From: Spongilla lacustris
Lineage: Eukaryota; Porifera; Demospongiae; Spongillida; Spongillidae
NCBI GenBank assembly: GCA_949361645.1
Contig: OX442415.1
Span: forward strand, 22,797,790 to 22,861,789
Length of the DNA stretch: 64,000 bases
Direction: 5' to 3'
The translations under genes were made by a program, and so were the position numbers. The notes beneath the pieces were generated by a model that saw nothing but the letters and a program-made list of their open reading frames with translations, was not told the origin of the DNA and made no database searches. This document shows positions 22,701 through 35,425 of this stretch, in pieces (positions within the stretch are counted from its first letter, which is position 1; each line of letters starts with the position of its first letter).

Positions 22701-25700
22701 AAGATATGTTTCTGACATTTTTTTTAAGGTAGAGAGTGTTAACGAGGTACGCGTGTTCTATATAAAACGCACCTTTTCGTTGCCGTGGGTTCTATAGCTA
22801 CATAATTTTCAGACTCTGCTGCTTATGTAGTAACAGCGCCTTGCATATCACGAGATTCTGATTTAGCGCAGTGCTCTTAACAATCAAACCATTTAATCAA
22901 AATTTGTCATGGCAAATTGCTATGTTGGTTTAATGTATTATTCATGTTTTAATAAGATAGGGCAATGTCATGATCTGAGTGTCAATCACATGGTTATATA
23001 GGTCATGCATACATGTAGACCACATAAACAGAGTAATGCAGTATTACAATTTTTTAAATACATTATAGTGTTTATTGTACCGCATATAGTAACATACATG
23101 CATGTATACAGTATACAGACAGAATGGCCCTGGAGTTGGCTCTTATCAGGGTCAAGTTCAATCTGCCATAGATCAGATTTGTTGTGATGGACTTAGGCTG
23201 CCCAGTCTAGTGGCTAGTCTTCCAGCAAGTCTGGAGAGACTACGTTGAGCATCTGATCCCCAACTTCCATAGGACTCTACCACCAGGGGGATGCAAACCC
23301 AACCTAACTCTCCACATTTTGCATCATTACTGTTGTGCTTCCTCTGTTCTGCCTGCATTGCTGCTGAACTTGGTGTCACACACGCTACTTGGAGGGTTTT
23401 GGAATTAAGCAGGGATGTGACACAACTCCCAGTTAGGGATGAGGACATCGGCAGGACGTATTTGTGGAGCTTCATGTTTTAATACTATGTTTATTAAACT
23501 CTATATATTTTTATTCAACAGTTCTGTGTGTAATTGCATGGATAATGAAGACTGTTGGTGATTTGAAGAGTTTTGTGGACCATTTTAACAATGACAACTA
23601 AACCTTCAGATGAACAGGAAAAAATAATACAGTTTAGCAAAATAATGCGTGTACAGCTTCATAAACGTGAAGAGAATATTGCCAAAATCCAAGGTCAACT
23701 TGTTATAGAAAAAAGACAAATAAAAAGATTCAAGTTACAGAAGGAGGCTGAAAAAAAGCTGATTTTAGTACTTACTAACAATGCTGAGTTGTGCTAAGTT
23801 CTCCCAGAACTTAGCATTGAACAAACAGAAACTGTTAGAAATGTTATATCTAATCTAACATGTCTATACTTAATGGCCATTACATTGAACATTTGTGGTT
23901 TACTGAGCAAAAACAAAATATTCTGTATCATGGACACATTATTTCAGTGAAAAGTACTGGCAAAGACATCGAGGAAGAATAGGAAGATGAAAAATATGCA
24001 TATTACAGCTGCTTACTGACTATATTACTGGAGATATGATTTTTGTTCATTTTCCTGACATGTGAAATGCCTTTTTCATTGAATGGTAAAATTTTTGTTT
24101 CCGAGAACATGATATATATACACTTGGCTATATACATGTATATTTCTATATCGCTACCATGAGCAGCCTGCATATTTTATGCATAATATCTGCTCAGCTG
24201 TAGTACCTTCTAAAAATACATTTTATATGCAGGATGTGTGGCAGTTACTCCTTATATATTTGGCTGCAGTAGCATGTTTAGTAAGATCAGTGTAGCGAAT
24301 ATAAGTCAAACCGGCACAGTTTTTTTTTTAGCGCGGTCATTCAATTCCATACATTCAAAAGTACCGCTTTATGCTGCCGTATTGACCGAATGAAAAAAGA
24401 TGATGTGATAAGTAATATACCGTTGTAATGCACATTTTTTAACCATGCGAATTGATCAATTTGAAAAAAAATATCCAAGTACCTACAGGCTATGTAATTT
24501 GGAAGAAACTGACATGCCCATATCGTTCTAGCCAGCTTGACCCCCTGGGACACCATGATGTGGTGACACGACACAACTGCATACGTGATTGTATTGCTGA
24601 CTTTTGCCGTCCTGCCCACCTTTCTCCTCTTTTGGAGCAAGGATGTGGTATTGGTCCAGATCACGCCCAGCTGACATTTTGATACCAAACTGGTCACTGT
24701 CTCGGTCTGCAACATTTGACATCAAGGTTATACATTCCCTCAATAATCAGATTCATTGATTTCAGATCGATGCTGGTCACAGACCTCAGGTGCCTCAGCT
24801 GCAGTGGGTGAACCGGAAACAGAAATTAGAAAACAATGCTTTGGGTTGTCTCGAAAAAGGTTGGATATGCGTCCCTCTCGTAGTGGAGGCATATGGAGGC
24901 TGGGGAATCATTGCAAAGGAAACACTATCAAGACTTGCTCGGCGCTTGGCCATCCACTCCCACTCATCCCATTCTGAAACGCTAAATGCAATGTATAATT
25001 ATGTATTACAATTTGGCTGTGAATTTATTGTGCGTGAGTTGGAATACTTTCGGCGGCGTGAGATATTTAAACTTCAAGCGTGAGAGCGTGAGAGAAACGT
25101 CAAATGCGTGAGGGTTGGCGTGTCTGTGCCAATATACAATTTTAAAATTGCAAACAGAAAAATTTTCTTCTGATCATGATGTCTAGGATTGTATGGTCTA
25201 AAATAACGGATTCCGAAGTGCGTATTAACGGCGCGAAACTATAATTATTCATGCATGGTGGGGGGCCAATATGACGTAGAGGATTATTGCATGTGACGGT
25301 CCGTGACGGAGGCGGGCCGGGGGGGGGGGGGGGGGGGGGGTCCTTTATGATTTGTGTGACGTAATTTATGAACGGCCCCATAGCCGTCAGTAAAAGCGTT
25401 CATCTTATAACACGCTGTACATTTATACACCCATCTGCTCTCCACTATACCTAGTATAAGGGAGTTCCACATCTCTGTGGCAGTCGCAGTGGCGGATCCA
25501 GGAATTGGGAGCGGGGGTGGCTAACAATCACAATGTACGCAACTGATTCAAATGGACCGCGCTATATAAAAACTGTGACCGCTTGACAGCTACTGTAAAA
25601 GTATTAATAGTGATGCCATAATTGCATAAAATACCCGTATAGTGATATTGAAATGTTCTCCCCTTTTTCTTCACATTCCGCATCAATATGTAATAATTAC

Positions 25701-26681
25701 TTTAGGAACTTGAGACTTCTTTGATTGCTTTACACGTTAGCACATTGTGGTGATCCACGTATACATGCACCATAGCTGTTCAAAATACAGATAATTAAAA
25801 ACATACAGATCATAATAACAGACACATTGTAAATCATTTATTAATTATAAATCATCGTAAATGTAATGTGGCACACATGCAAATGCATTTTTAATATGAC
25901 ACATTTTTAGGAATGCACGAAGTTGCATATCACAGTGGCCCAGATAAGGCACAGGTCCAGTCTGTGTTACTGCTGACTGATGGTCTGGCTTCTGAAGGTG
26001 TCACAACTAAGGACGGAATTCTAGCAGGAATGATGCGCTTTCAGAATCCTCAAGGCAAGAAAGTTGCTCAAAATTTCAAGGTATCCTGTTTGGAATTAAA
26101 TGCCCTGAATTGAAATTCACTTATGCACATCAAATTATATTTTATGCTACACATAAATATATCAAAGAAATTTGATGGCACAGTGTACACATTTGGTTTT
26201 GGTGCTGACCATGATGCCAGCATGTTGGCTGCAATCTCCACGCAAGGAGGAGGTGTCTACTACTTCATAGACAGTAACGAGAAGGTAATCCATACCTCTG
26301 TACTTAATCACTTATAAGAACATGTTTCTTTGTCGAGCTTTGCATACTATTCATATTATCAATACTATGTTTGAAATTTATATTGTACATGCAGATACAT
26401 GTAGTTCATTTTATTAATACAGTTCATTCTTTATTGTTTAATCTCCAGCTCATCGTCGTCCTTAATTTAAGGATGCATTTTTCAGTTTGAACTATGTATT
26501 GCTATAATAAATAGTAACTAAGCAGTTTATTTCATTTTCCGATTGTATATGAAACTTCTTTTTCAACTTTGATGATATAAATTGTATCAAGAACAGCTAC
26601 ATGCAGTTTACAGAGATTTTAACACCTAGTGCCCCCAAATTTTAGTGGTGAAAGCGGTAGCATAGTCTTCTACCACTTTGG

Positions 26682-26714
<33 letters not shown>

Positions 26715-29700
26715 ATTCCAATAAAGCCAACCCGTTCTAAATTGGCAGTTTACCTTATATATTTAGACAATATTTTTTTATATGTAACTACCTAATCTAA
26801 ACAGTCTACATGTCCGAGGCAAAGCATCTAGACAGCATAGCAGTGGCATTTGCTTTAACTAGATTGAGATTTAGCCTACCATACAGGCTATTGAGGACAG
26901 CTGCCTTTGCTTTGTTGGAACTGATTGCTAGGCAAGAGGCCAGACACGACAAAGACTCCATGGCTTCAGCACCCCAAGCCCCATAAGCTTCAACAACCAT
27001 GGGGACTCAGACCCACCCAAGCTCCCTGCACTTTCCATCATATGCCTCATGATTCCTCAGCTCTGTAGCTCTGGTGGCTGCACCAGCTGTGAGTCCCGCT
27101 TCCAACAAAATGTTTAAATTGAGCGATGATGTCACAGATAGGTCAAAGGCCACTGGCTTGCCCACAGATCAGTTGGGTACCAGGATGTCGGCTGGGCAGG
27201 AGTGGCTATGGTTAAGTGTGAAGTTGCTTCCTGCCTCCACCTTAACACTCAAGTGGGCCCTGTGACAGGCCTCGGAGCTTATTGTGATGGGAGACAACAT
27301 CACTACCCCGCTTGCAGGTGAGAGTGTGATGGTCAAGGGGATCGAGCACACTCCCTGGACACAGAGCACACATAGCGCCGCTGGAGGTGTCAAGGCCCAG
27401 CCACCACTTGATGGCTACCTGAAATTCAGATGGCTCCAGATGGAGGCCAAGCCCCTCAGAGGGTATAACTGAGATCCATGAGGCAGCATGTGGGGAGGAG
27501 ACTGAAAGCAGGCGAGCTCTATCTGCAGGGGAGGAGTTCTCTAAGAGCAGATTGAATAGGTGGTTGTCCACTTTTGTGGATAGCATCTTTAGGTGGAAGG
27601 GTGATGTCAACACTTCCTCTACACAGACTGCATCAGAAGTTGGAACAAGGGAGTTGAATGTCTCTACTGCTTGTTTAAGGTGTTGTTGAGAGGACATACT
27701 AAAACCAGACGAGCTCAGGGATGCAATGTATGCTGCTGGTGAGTGACGGGAAATGGAGAGTAAACCAAGGCCACCCCTACTCAAACTGAGCTCTGCCTGT
27801 TGCCAGGCCTGATCAGAGGTGTCAACAGCAGTGCAACGTGAGAAGCAACTGCAAATGTCAAGATCAAAGGCCTTAAGGGCTGACATAGCTTGGGAGGGTG
27901 GAGTACCACAGGCAAGGTGAGCCATCTTGCAGAAACCTGCTTTTTCACTTCTTCGGCAGTGTGCAGGTTTCAACTGATCCAACTTCTTTAAGTTGCAGCA
28001 ACAGAGCTTTAGCCTCTCCATGCTTCCCTGAAATGAAGGCAGAACAAAATGCTTGGTCACCAATGGGAATGCCCAGAATAACCAAATTGGGACAGTTGGA
28101 TCCTTTCATAGCTGGTGTAAATGAGCTGATATCACTATAACTGAAGATCTCACATTTAGGGATGTTTATGACGAGACCCAGAGTAGGACCTTGATCCTGA
28201 ATAATGGTGAGGGCTCTGAGAACCGCTGATCTGGGACCTGCTAACACACCATACCAGGCATGGTAGGACAAGTCTGCACAAACTCCACTGGATGGATTTT
28301 TGACACCAGGATGTTCAGAACCAGGGAGAAAAACAGAGGGCCTAGAGCGTCACCCTGCTGAACCCCTTGCTCCGAATGCAGGCGACCTAACAGGGGCCAT
28401 AGGATGGGATGCAGGCTATAACACCAACTGGCCCATGGAAGCAGCTCAGGGAAATGAGTGCTACACTCAGAGAGCAGAGCCTGACGTGAGACCATGTTGA
28501 AAGCGTTCTTCATGTCCACCTTTAGAACCACAAAATCATGATCAAGCCAGTGGTTCTCAATACATGTTCTCAAAACATGTGCAATCTTTTCTGCTCCAAA
28601 AGAACATGCAACACCAAACTGAAATGGTTTGAAGTACTCTACTGCCTTTGTCTTAACTGCAGCACAAAGACATTTCCCCACCTAACGGCTTAAGCTTTCT
28701 CCTACAGCAATCGGACAAATATCCACGATGCTGCCAGCTTTTGACTTGTTAAGGGCTGTGAAACTGCCCCCAGCAAGGAAAGTGGACACCTCAGGTGGTG
28801 CTCTACCAGAAGCAAGAAGGTTGATAACACCCCTTGGTGACTGGAGGATGGTGTTGGATGCGTAAACCAGAAGGTCTTGCTGCTGTTAACATTGGGAAAG
28901 ACATAAGGACTGCCATCAGATTAAAATCAGGTGGGATACCAGTACCCACCGATGGCAAGGTGGGAACAGAAGGACAGGCACACTCAGGATGTTTGGAAAC
29001 TAAAAGACTCCAAGTTTCAGCATTATTAGGTGCTACTCCAGGTGACACCAGAACTTGACAAGCCTTACCAAAGAGACCATCCTGAGATAATGATATTGGT
29101 GAGCTCACCCTCTTCTTCACTGTGTCACCTTTTGGTACTGATGGCTGTTTTGGGCATGAAGAGCGAGAAACTGCCTTGTGCCACAGATCACTTATTTTAC
29201 CATCTGCCCACATTGCACATAGCAACTCAATGGGAACAGGCTTGTTGTGACACTCACCACATTAAGCACTGGGGAGAACACACTTAACCAAGCTGAAACT
29301 GAATTTTCAAAGATGACAGCCATGAGAGCAGCTGAGAAAACCCGTGCAAAGGCAGGCTTTGCTTTGTTGTGCACAAATAGAACTGATTGTTGGGCACCTA
29401 AGGCTGCACACCTCCTCTATAAAGGAAGGCAAATCAGCAGAGGTATCAGACGGAGGTGGAACTGAGATGGAAGTTGCTGCAGCACACTTTTGTTGATGAG
29501 AAATAAGGTGTGAGGTTGAAACTAGCTTAATACAGGAGTGGCACACAGATAAACCATGCTCCAAAAGCCATGCGTCGGGAACAGCGCCAGGAAGAATTCC
29601 CTTCAAGTGGCTATCTTTATGGTAGCGCCACATGGTAGGTGCAACTAACTCCAAACACCCAGTGACGGAGCACTGTTTCCTCCCTTCTGGCTGCACAACT

Positions 29701-32481
29701 GAACTGTGTATAGATGGTGGCAGAGAGTGTATTGAGTGTATTGGCATTGGGAGAGAGATTCATGACCAGACGGGCATGGAAGCTCTGGCGCTAATGGAGG
29801 AGGCGTGGGTAATGAAGTCTATACTAGAGCTGATAGGTTTGGAGGGGAAGACTGTGATGGCGATGAAGACAGCTGCAAAGTTGAATTCGGCAGCTGCTGA
29901 TGAAAATTAAGCTGCTGCAAGGAAACTTGCGAAACTAACTGCAGAGGTGGCTGGGAAACAGTTATCACATGAGGGTTGTACTGAACAGCTATCATGATTG
30001 TGTGGGAAGCAATTAGTGCAAGGCCGCTTCGCCTTCGCACATACGCAACGCGTACAACGAGCGCGTTTTCCATTACAATCACAGCAACGAGACGTACTAA
30101 TTGGGCCTCCTGCGATGTGGTCAGAACCATGCATGGTCTGACATGGTAATGAACAAGGGCAAAGTATCAGCTACCACACACTCGTTTTTAATTATTATTC
30201 ATATATATTTACATTTTCAGAAAGCTGGATAATTCCAATTGAGCATTGCTTTAGTCAGAAATGAAGCATGTGGTTTAGCAAATGAAGTTTCATCATGCTT
30301 TGAAAGAATTAAAAATATAATATCGCTGTCAAATTGCAATACAACCGCAATTTTACGGTACTGCTTTGCCATGCAAATGTTTTTGATTCGTTCAATTTCC
30401 CTATAAGGATTTGACAGATGATGAAATTAATTTAGTCATTTAATCAATTCTACTTTCTATTAATGTAAATTATACAAATGTAGCTACTAAGCTGTTGCTA
30501 TATGTTTTTATACTTCAACATCATCCTTATTTAAAAAATAAACATGCTCCTTAAATATGCGAATGATTCGGGATTAAATGTTAAAAAGTAGGGTATTGTA
30601 CATAAAAATTATCTAAAGATGGAAATTATTTCTTGCATGCATGAATGGATTTCATTATAAACTAGAGGGGAATTTAGCTCCACATTTGGTTTTGATAACT
30701 TGCATTTGGATGATGTGTTAAGTGATCAAACCATAGTTCTGCTGTTGATGATGACATTTTAAAAACCTATTCAAGGCATTGTAAGTTGCTATTAGCTACA
30801 TTATGAGCAGCATTTTAGTTAAAGCAGAGCTATATTTTAAAATGCATAAAATTCTGTTGCACCTGGTTCAAATTAGGCATAATACATATTGCTCTGATTT
30901 AATAGCTGCTTGCAATGCAGTTAACATAGCCAATGGTACATGAATAGCTTTCATTAAACTGCAAGTGCAATTATCACAAAGCATCTTAATTTGTACAATA
31001 GCGTCTATAATGATATTTTGCAAATCAGATTGCAGAATCCTTTGCTGACTGCCTTGGTGGACTAATAAGTGTGGTGGGACAAAACCTTTCCCTCAAGCTG
31101 GAGATACAAGGAGACAACCTGTTGAATGAAGTGCATTCCAACCGCACAGTCAACTGGACCACACCAAACAAAAGGTAGCAATAAGTGCCTAGAGTACACT
31201 GAGAAGTAAATATGCATATCACTATTGGTTTCAATTCACACAGACATGTTGTTCAGGAAACTGTTGTTGTCTGTTAAAAATAGGTACATGTATGAAGCAA
31301 ATACAATGCGGGGCTGTATTGTCATTAGCAGTTGTTGCTATGACCTTTATGTAACTAATTATATTTATTACTACACTAAAAAGAAAATTTTTGAAAGTTG
31401 TTCTGATTGCAGTAAAAACAAATGTAGAGATGCATTTTACAGAAATATTACCAATTTGTTCATGGAGCTTTTTTTTGTACTGGAGTAAGTGATATGTATT
31501 ATGAAGCAAATATTCTAAAGGTCTGTTTGAACACACAGCTGTAATTTAGCCTTGGGAGATATTCAGTCTGAAGAAGGAAGAGACATTGTGATGAGCTTGG
31601 TCCTTCCAGCTCTGGCTGCCTCAGAAACAGAGTGTGCCCTTAAGGCCACTCTGTCTTACTTCAATGTTATCAGCTCAAGCATGCAGACTATTTCATGTGA
31701 CTTGGTGGTGAGTAGAACAGGTAGGTATGGAGGCACATGAAGTGTTCGGTGAAGCTAAGCATATTTATGTTAAAAGATGCTGATCCTGGAGCTCCTGATG
31801 CTAACTTGGACCAGCAGAGAAATCGCATTATAGCTGCAGCTGCCTTGAAGCAAGCCAAGGTCCTGGCAGACAGTGGTATGTAGAATTTCACAACACTAAT
31901 GTTTCGTAATATTAAATGGCTTCATATTGATGGATAACCCATTTATACTGCAATCATTATTTTGAGTTGCAGTAAATCGAAATATCCCTCATTATACCCA
32001 TACAATTTAAGAATGTGAAGTAGATTATAAACTTTGAAATGGAACGTATTTTTCCTATTTAAAGAGTGCAAATTTATTACACACAGAAAACCTGGAGGGA
32101 GCAAAGTCACTTCTAAATGAAACCATTGTAAAGATAGAGCAGTCTGTTTCATCTCAATCTGATTTCTCTAAAGTATGCCTATACAAAATTCTTCTTAATA
32201 TTATGATGTGCCCATCTGTAGGCCCTTGTGGCTGACCTTAGGACATCTTTGGGATCACTAAGATCACAGCATGAATACCATTCTCATGGACAGCAGTATA
32301 TGTGCAGCAAGTAAGAGTACTTCATACATTTTATTTGATGGACAACTGACTTACCATTAATTGCAGAGCACAAACACATGTTGCTCAAAGGTCAAACTTT
32401 GTTGATGAGCAGACATACTACCAGAATCCTACAAAGGTGCAGAGCAAGTCAGCTGCAAAGAGCTTTGTTCCTAAGAAGTGA
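19748..32481 (+). CDS. von Willebrand factor A domain protein, 467 aa, ten exons
   Basis: Exons, with matching GT-AG sites and phases: 19748-19985, 21865-22026, 25911-26080, 26168-26284, 31029-31174, 31539-31720, 31777-31875, 32087-32172, 32222-32310, 32367-32481. They join to 1404 bases (467 codons plus TGA). The vWA fold starts near residue 48 (VPIDVVAVIDVSGSM). The metal-ion (MIDAS) residues are all visible: D56-x-S58-x-S60, T125 (SETNLCGG) and D157 in LLLTDG. Then come TVYTFGFGADHDASML and IAESFADCLGGLISVV, a segment shared with vWA proteins of the plant WAV3/EDA40 type and related protist and animal proteins. The C-terminal part (about 345-430) is helical and charged. I see no RING, signal peptide or membrane helix, so it is probably an intracellular metal-dependent binding protein of unknown partner. 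Exons 2 to 4 are inferred from frame and splice signals; the exon 4 acceptor (26167) has a weak pyrimidine tract. Confidence 0.9.
20236..20947. mobile_element. Non-autonomous DNA transposon (hAT-like ends), intron 1 of the vWA gene
   Basis: The ends are CAGTGGCGTCGGAA and its reverse complement with two mismatches (CATAGGCGTCGGAA), flanked by CTAAT on both sides (20231-20235 and 20948-20952), a candidate 5-bp target duplication. The interior is G- or C-rich near both ends, with no ORF of note. A nested foldback lies at about 20443-20640: AATGGCTCATGTTTAAACGAG pairs with its inverse, and the right arm has an extra palindrome (ATAGATAGTTTAAACTATCT at 20595-20614). Confidence 0.8.
22190..22680 (+). 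repeat. Dispersed repeat, copy B, intron 2 of the vWA gene
   Basis: This is the reverse-orientation relative of 15500-15960, running from about GGGACCTAGCG through GTATTGCAACGTTCGATAC to the CCATCCATTACGGAGATAC block. It ends in an inverted pair around GATTCGCGCC (about 22575 and 22645), which looks like a small foldback and could be one end of the element. Confidence 0.78.
23190..23440 (-). pseudogene. LINE fragment (3' end of the RT polyprotein), intron 2 of the vWA gene
   Basis: The minus-strand translation contains GELGWVCIPLVVESYGSWG and SLSRLAGRLATRL. The same phrase occurs at the 3' end of the long LINE copy (26806-27000, VVEAYGAWG...SCLASCLA) and at 24530-24985. Only the last part of the element remains, typical of a 5'-truncated LINE insertion. 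Confidence 0.8.
24530..24985 (+). pseudogene. LINE fragment in forward orientation, intron 2 of the vWA gene
   Basis: The plus-strand reading gives LDPLGHHDVVTRHN, then RDCIADFCRPAHLS, and after frame breaks GWICVPLVVEAYGGWG and LSRLARRLAIHS. These parallel in order the C-terminal zinc-knuckle-like and nuclease-like end of the long LINE copy at 26806-30134. Stops and frameshifts separate the pieces. Confidence 0.8.
26806..30134 (-). pseudogene. Decayed LINE-type retrotransposon, intron 4 of the vWA gene
   Basis: On the minus strand the order is: a Cys-rich domain (29907-30134; CCDCNGKRARCTRCVC and further CxxC pairs); a C2H2-like segment (29307-29747; CHSCIKLVSTSHLISHQQKC); a linker (28803-29225); reverse transcriptase (about 27945-28681) with VDMKNAFN (motif A) and GVQQGDALGPLFFSLVL (motif B); then CALCPGSVLDPLDHHTLTCK (about 27260-27330); then VVEAYGAWG near the 3' end (26806-27000). 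The catalytic YxDD block is lost: where it belongs, near 28245-28260, the frame reads HAWYGVLAG. Frame shifts join the pieces, so the copy is dead. It lies antisense to the host gene, between exons 4 and 5. Its poly-C flank (26687-26714) is outside the coding part. Confidence 0.85.
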
Positions 32482-34656
32482 AAAAACATTGTGGTGGTAC
32501 TATACAACATTTCAGGATTTTTATCGTTCAATTACAATGTGGTTATATTTAAGTTTTGTAAAGAACACATGCAATTCCCCATTGTGATGTGAAGCTATAT
32601 TTAACATGACTGCACAAAGCGAAGAAACCTTACTGAAAAGTTGTCATTTTGGTGTAATGATTTATTGTATTCATTGCTGCCATTAAGTCCAGTAAGGATA
32701 TTGTTTGCAAGCTTAAAACATCATTTTTGTCACTATTTAAAGAATGCATCCCACTGCACCAGGCTTGAAAGTTGTTGCACAGGCCAGGCCCGTAGGCTGG
32801 TCAGGAGATGGGGGGGGGGGGGGGGGGGGGTTCGGGAAACAACGAGGGCAGTGTTACAGCGAAATAATTAATCGTCTATATCTCGCGATATATTAAATTA
32901 TTCATGATCAATTATCGCTTGGTTATGAAATGTTGGGGTGAATAGTTATGGTTACCACGAAGGATATGGTACAGGTATACGTGTACTTACGCTAAATGTA
33001 CTTGCTACCACAGACAATTTCATGAGCGTTGATCGCAAAGCCTTCAAAACAGGCGTATAGGAGGCTTTGGATGGCACAAAAAATCAATTGTTTTTTTTTA
33101 GCTACATGATAGCTTGCGCAATGTTCCCAAGCAGCCTTTCAGCAGAAATCAATTTCAGAAAATATGACCCGTTGTTGTGGTGGAGGAATCATGAACCATA
33201 CCTCCCCACCATAGCTAAACCAGCAAGCAAGTACTTGTGCATTTTTGCTTTGGTATTTTCCTTAAGAAGAAAAGGTTGGGCCCGCGTGGGGGCGTGGCAT
33301 CTTGCATGAAAGGCTGCATTGGCAAATGTATATTTCTAAGGCAAAATTCAGACTGAACTGGTTTAACTGTAACAGTAAATTATTTTCATTGATATACCTA
33401 AATGTATACTTATTATTCTCTGCTCGTTTCTAAATTTTGTTTACGTCTGTACACGTATATTTTCGCGATATGACTAAAGATTAAAGGCGATATAAACATT
33501 TATATCGCCTTTCGCGATGTATCGCGGCAACACTGAATGAAGGTGAAACCAACTAGTGGGGGAGGGGCTTTCCCTGGGAGCGCTGTCAGCTCCCCCTTCG
33601 GGGTCTGGGGCGGAGCCCCAGCAGCTTTGCGATGTTAAAGTCACAAAACATCGCATAATTGCGTAGAAACATGCCAAAAACAGATACCGTATACTACCTC
33701 TTAGAACCCCCTACGCCCCCAACGCGAGAGATTGAAAAAAAAAATGGGTACTTTTTAAAAATCACCATATCTTAGTAAGCATTTGCGCTAGCGCTTACCT
33801 TTTTCAAACTTTTGGAGGACTACCGTTTCTTTCCAGGAAACAGTCCCTGTTTGGCATCGCACTGACATGAATTACTATTGGCAAGGTCTGATAACTTACC
33901 TGGTTCGGGACAGCCATAACTTTCCAACCGCTCGTCTCCAAGAGCGGAAATTCGGTTTATATAAAGTAAAAACATACTTCAACACAGGAAACGTGTTTCT
34001 GCCGCAATTACCTTACACTTGGTGGTGATAAGCATCGACAATATCGTGAGACCACATTGGACCGCCATTTTTAAGTTGCGTTGCAACGAATAGGCCCGAT
34101 TTCGAACCATGTCTACTTCTCATAGAGAATGGAATATCTTGAGAATATCAATACGATGGATGTCTGACCTTTTAAATGAATGTGAACAATGTAGCCTGCT
34201 CGTACAGTCTGACTTTTGACATGCTGATCTAATTTCTAGCTTTATCATATGAAAATGTATATAAAGTGTACTCAGAGTACGCATCAATGACAAGATATTC
34301 CATCGATCCTCGATGAGAAGCGTAGATATGATTCGGAATTTTTTATTTTTAAATTCGAATAATGCTTATAAATAAACTTGTACAATACAGATAAACAAGC
34401 ACATTACCTACCACCTAGACTAAATAATATAACAGTTCATTTTTAAATATTATAATCATTTTTATATACATGTACACCAACAATATCAAAGTCACAGCAG
34501 CAACCACCCCACACCCACACACCCACACACCTCCTCCGAATGCCGAAACCTTGCACGGGAGAGCAAGGCTCTAGCATTGGCTCTCACAAGCGAAAGGCTT
34601 AGCCTCTGGTACAAGATGGTGGTAGCCTGTGATTTGTTGCATCCCATTTGGATGTT
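32482..34656. other. Intergenic region downstream of the vWA gene
   Basis: Apart from the MITE copy listed at 32785-33640, I see no gene. It has a poly-G run (about 32811-32830), a small perfect hairpin (33483-33512, AAAGGCGATATAAA and its complement) and, near 34000-34090, a GC-richer patch around GACCGCCATTTTTAAG. Short ORFs have no features. Confidence 0.55.
32785..33640. mobile_element. Degenerate non-autonomous DNA transposon, same family as 58993-59659
   Basis: It starts with CAGGCCCGTAGGCTGGTC, the same terminus as the element at 58993-59659, and continues with a G run and TTCGGGAAA as at that element's right end read in reverse. The internal match resumes at about 33555 (GGGAGCGCTGTCAGCTCCCC, GGGGCGGAGCCCCAGC). 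Sequence in between is not shared, and the second terminus is not found, so the copy is rearranged or truncated. Confidence 0.65.
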
Positions 34657-35425
34657 AAGACAGCGTAGCCATTGTCGTACAAAGTCACACCCTTTATGGG
34701 CATGTCGATCAAGCCTCCAGCTCGTATCTCCATCTCTGAAGGACGTTGGATATGGGTATACGTTAGTTTATAAGTACTTTATTTTAAGATTAAATTGGTT
34801 GGGTGTGAGTAATATTTAACGATAGGTCGACCACTACATGTAGGCGCGTTATTACGGCATTAACCTACATGTAGACGTTGCAAATCGCGTTATTCCAAAC
34901 AATGAACAAATAGCCAACGTATGAAATAAGCATAATCAGTACAGCAAAGAGGGCTACTTGCAAGGTGGCGTCAGAAAACAACGCCAGCTACTACGTACGC
35001 TCTGGTATGGACACGCCCCTCTTTTACTCAAGTTGTTTCAAAAACCTTGCTACAAGCTTTTTCGTTGTTTAGACAGCTATTTTTGACCTCCTGTCGCCGA
35101 ACACACGCGATTTCCCACTTTATGCCATCTGCCATCAAGATCGTAGGCAATTTTTATACGCTCCTCCGTCTCGATCGAATATCTACAGAGCCGATGGTTT
35201 AAGAGTCTCCTAATCGATTTAAAAATGAAGCCCTATGGTTTAGTGGTACATTATTAGAGCTGAAAGTTTTATGCGCCATTCAATGCGAGGACCAGAGGTC
35301 GCAATATAACGCCTACATGTAGGTTAAAACCACGTTTTTCGCCTACATGTAGGCGTGCGGTCAATCTATCATTAAAAATAGCACTGCAAATGGAATTTGA
35401 TGAATACTGTTGTTGAGCTCATATA
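34657..35425 (-). pseudogene. Displaced copy of the 5' end and upstream region of the DUF4139-Ubl gene
   Basis: 34657-34740 is almost identical to 18803-18890: it carries the start codon and the first 25 or so codons of the DUF4139 protein. Similarity continues into the upstream region (TTGGTTGGGTGTGAGTAATATT) and, after an inserted element, at 35372-35425 (AAAAATAGCACTGCAAATGG). The rest of the gene is absent, so it cannot make the protein. The copy is in the same orientation as the parent, 16 kb away. Confidence 0.88.
34820..35371. mobile_element. 552-bp MITE with TTAA flanks, inside the displaced gene fragment
   Basis: The parent copy at 18980-19000 reads through without this insert, so the boundaries are exact. 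The flanks are TTAA at 34816-34819 and 35372-35375. The termini CGATAGGTCGACC and TGATAGATTGACC are imperfect inverted repeats, followed by CTACATGTAGGCG on both sides. A TTAA target duplication is typical of piggyBac and Kolobok elements. No ORF. Confidence 0.88.

Noticed and set aside
23573..23797. 74-codon Lys/Glu-rich ORF in intron 2 of the vWA gene
   Set aside because: Coiled-coil-like composition, but isolated. It matches neither the phase of the flanking exons nor the neighbouring LINE pieces; too short to call.
35225..35310. tRNA-like stretch with an A-box-like TGGTTTAGTGG
   Set aside because: No matching B box (GAGGTCGCAA is a poor fit) and no convincing cloverleaf. It lies inside the TTAA-flanked MITE.
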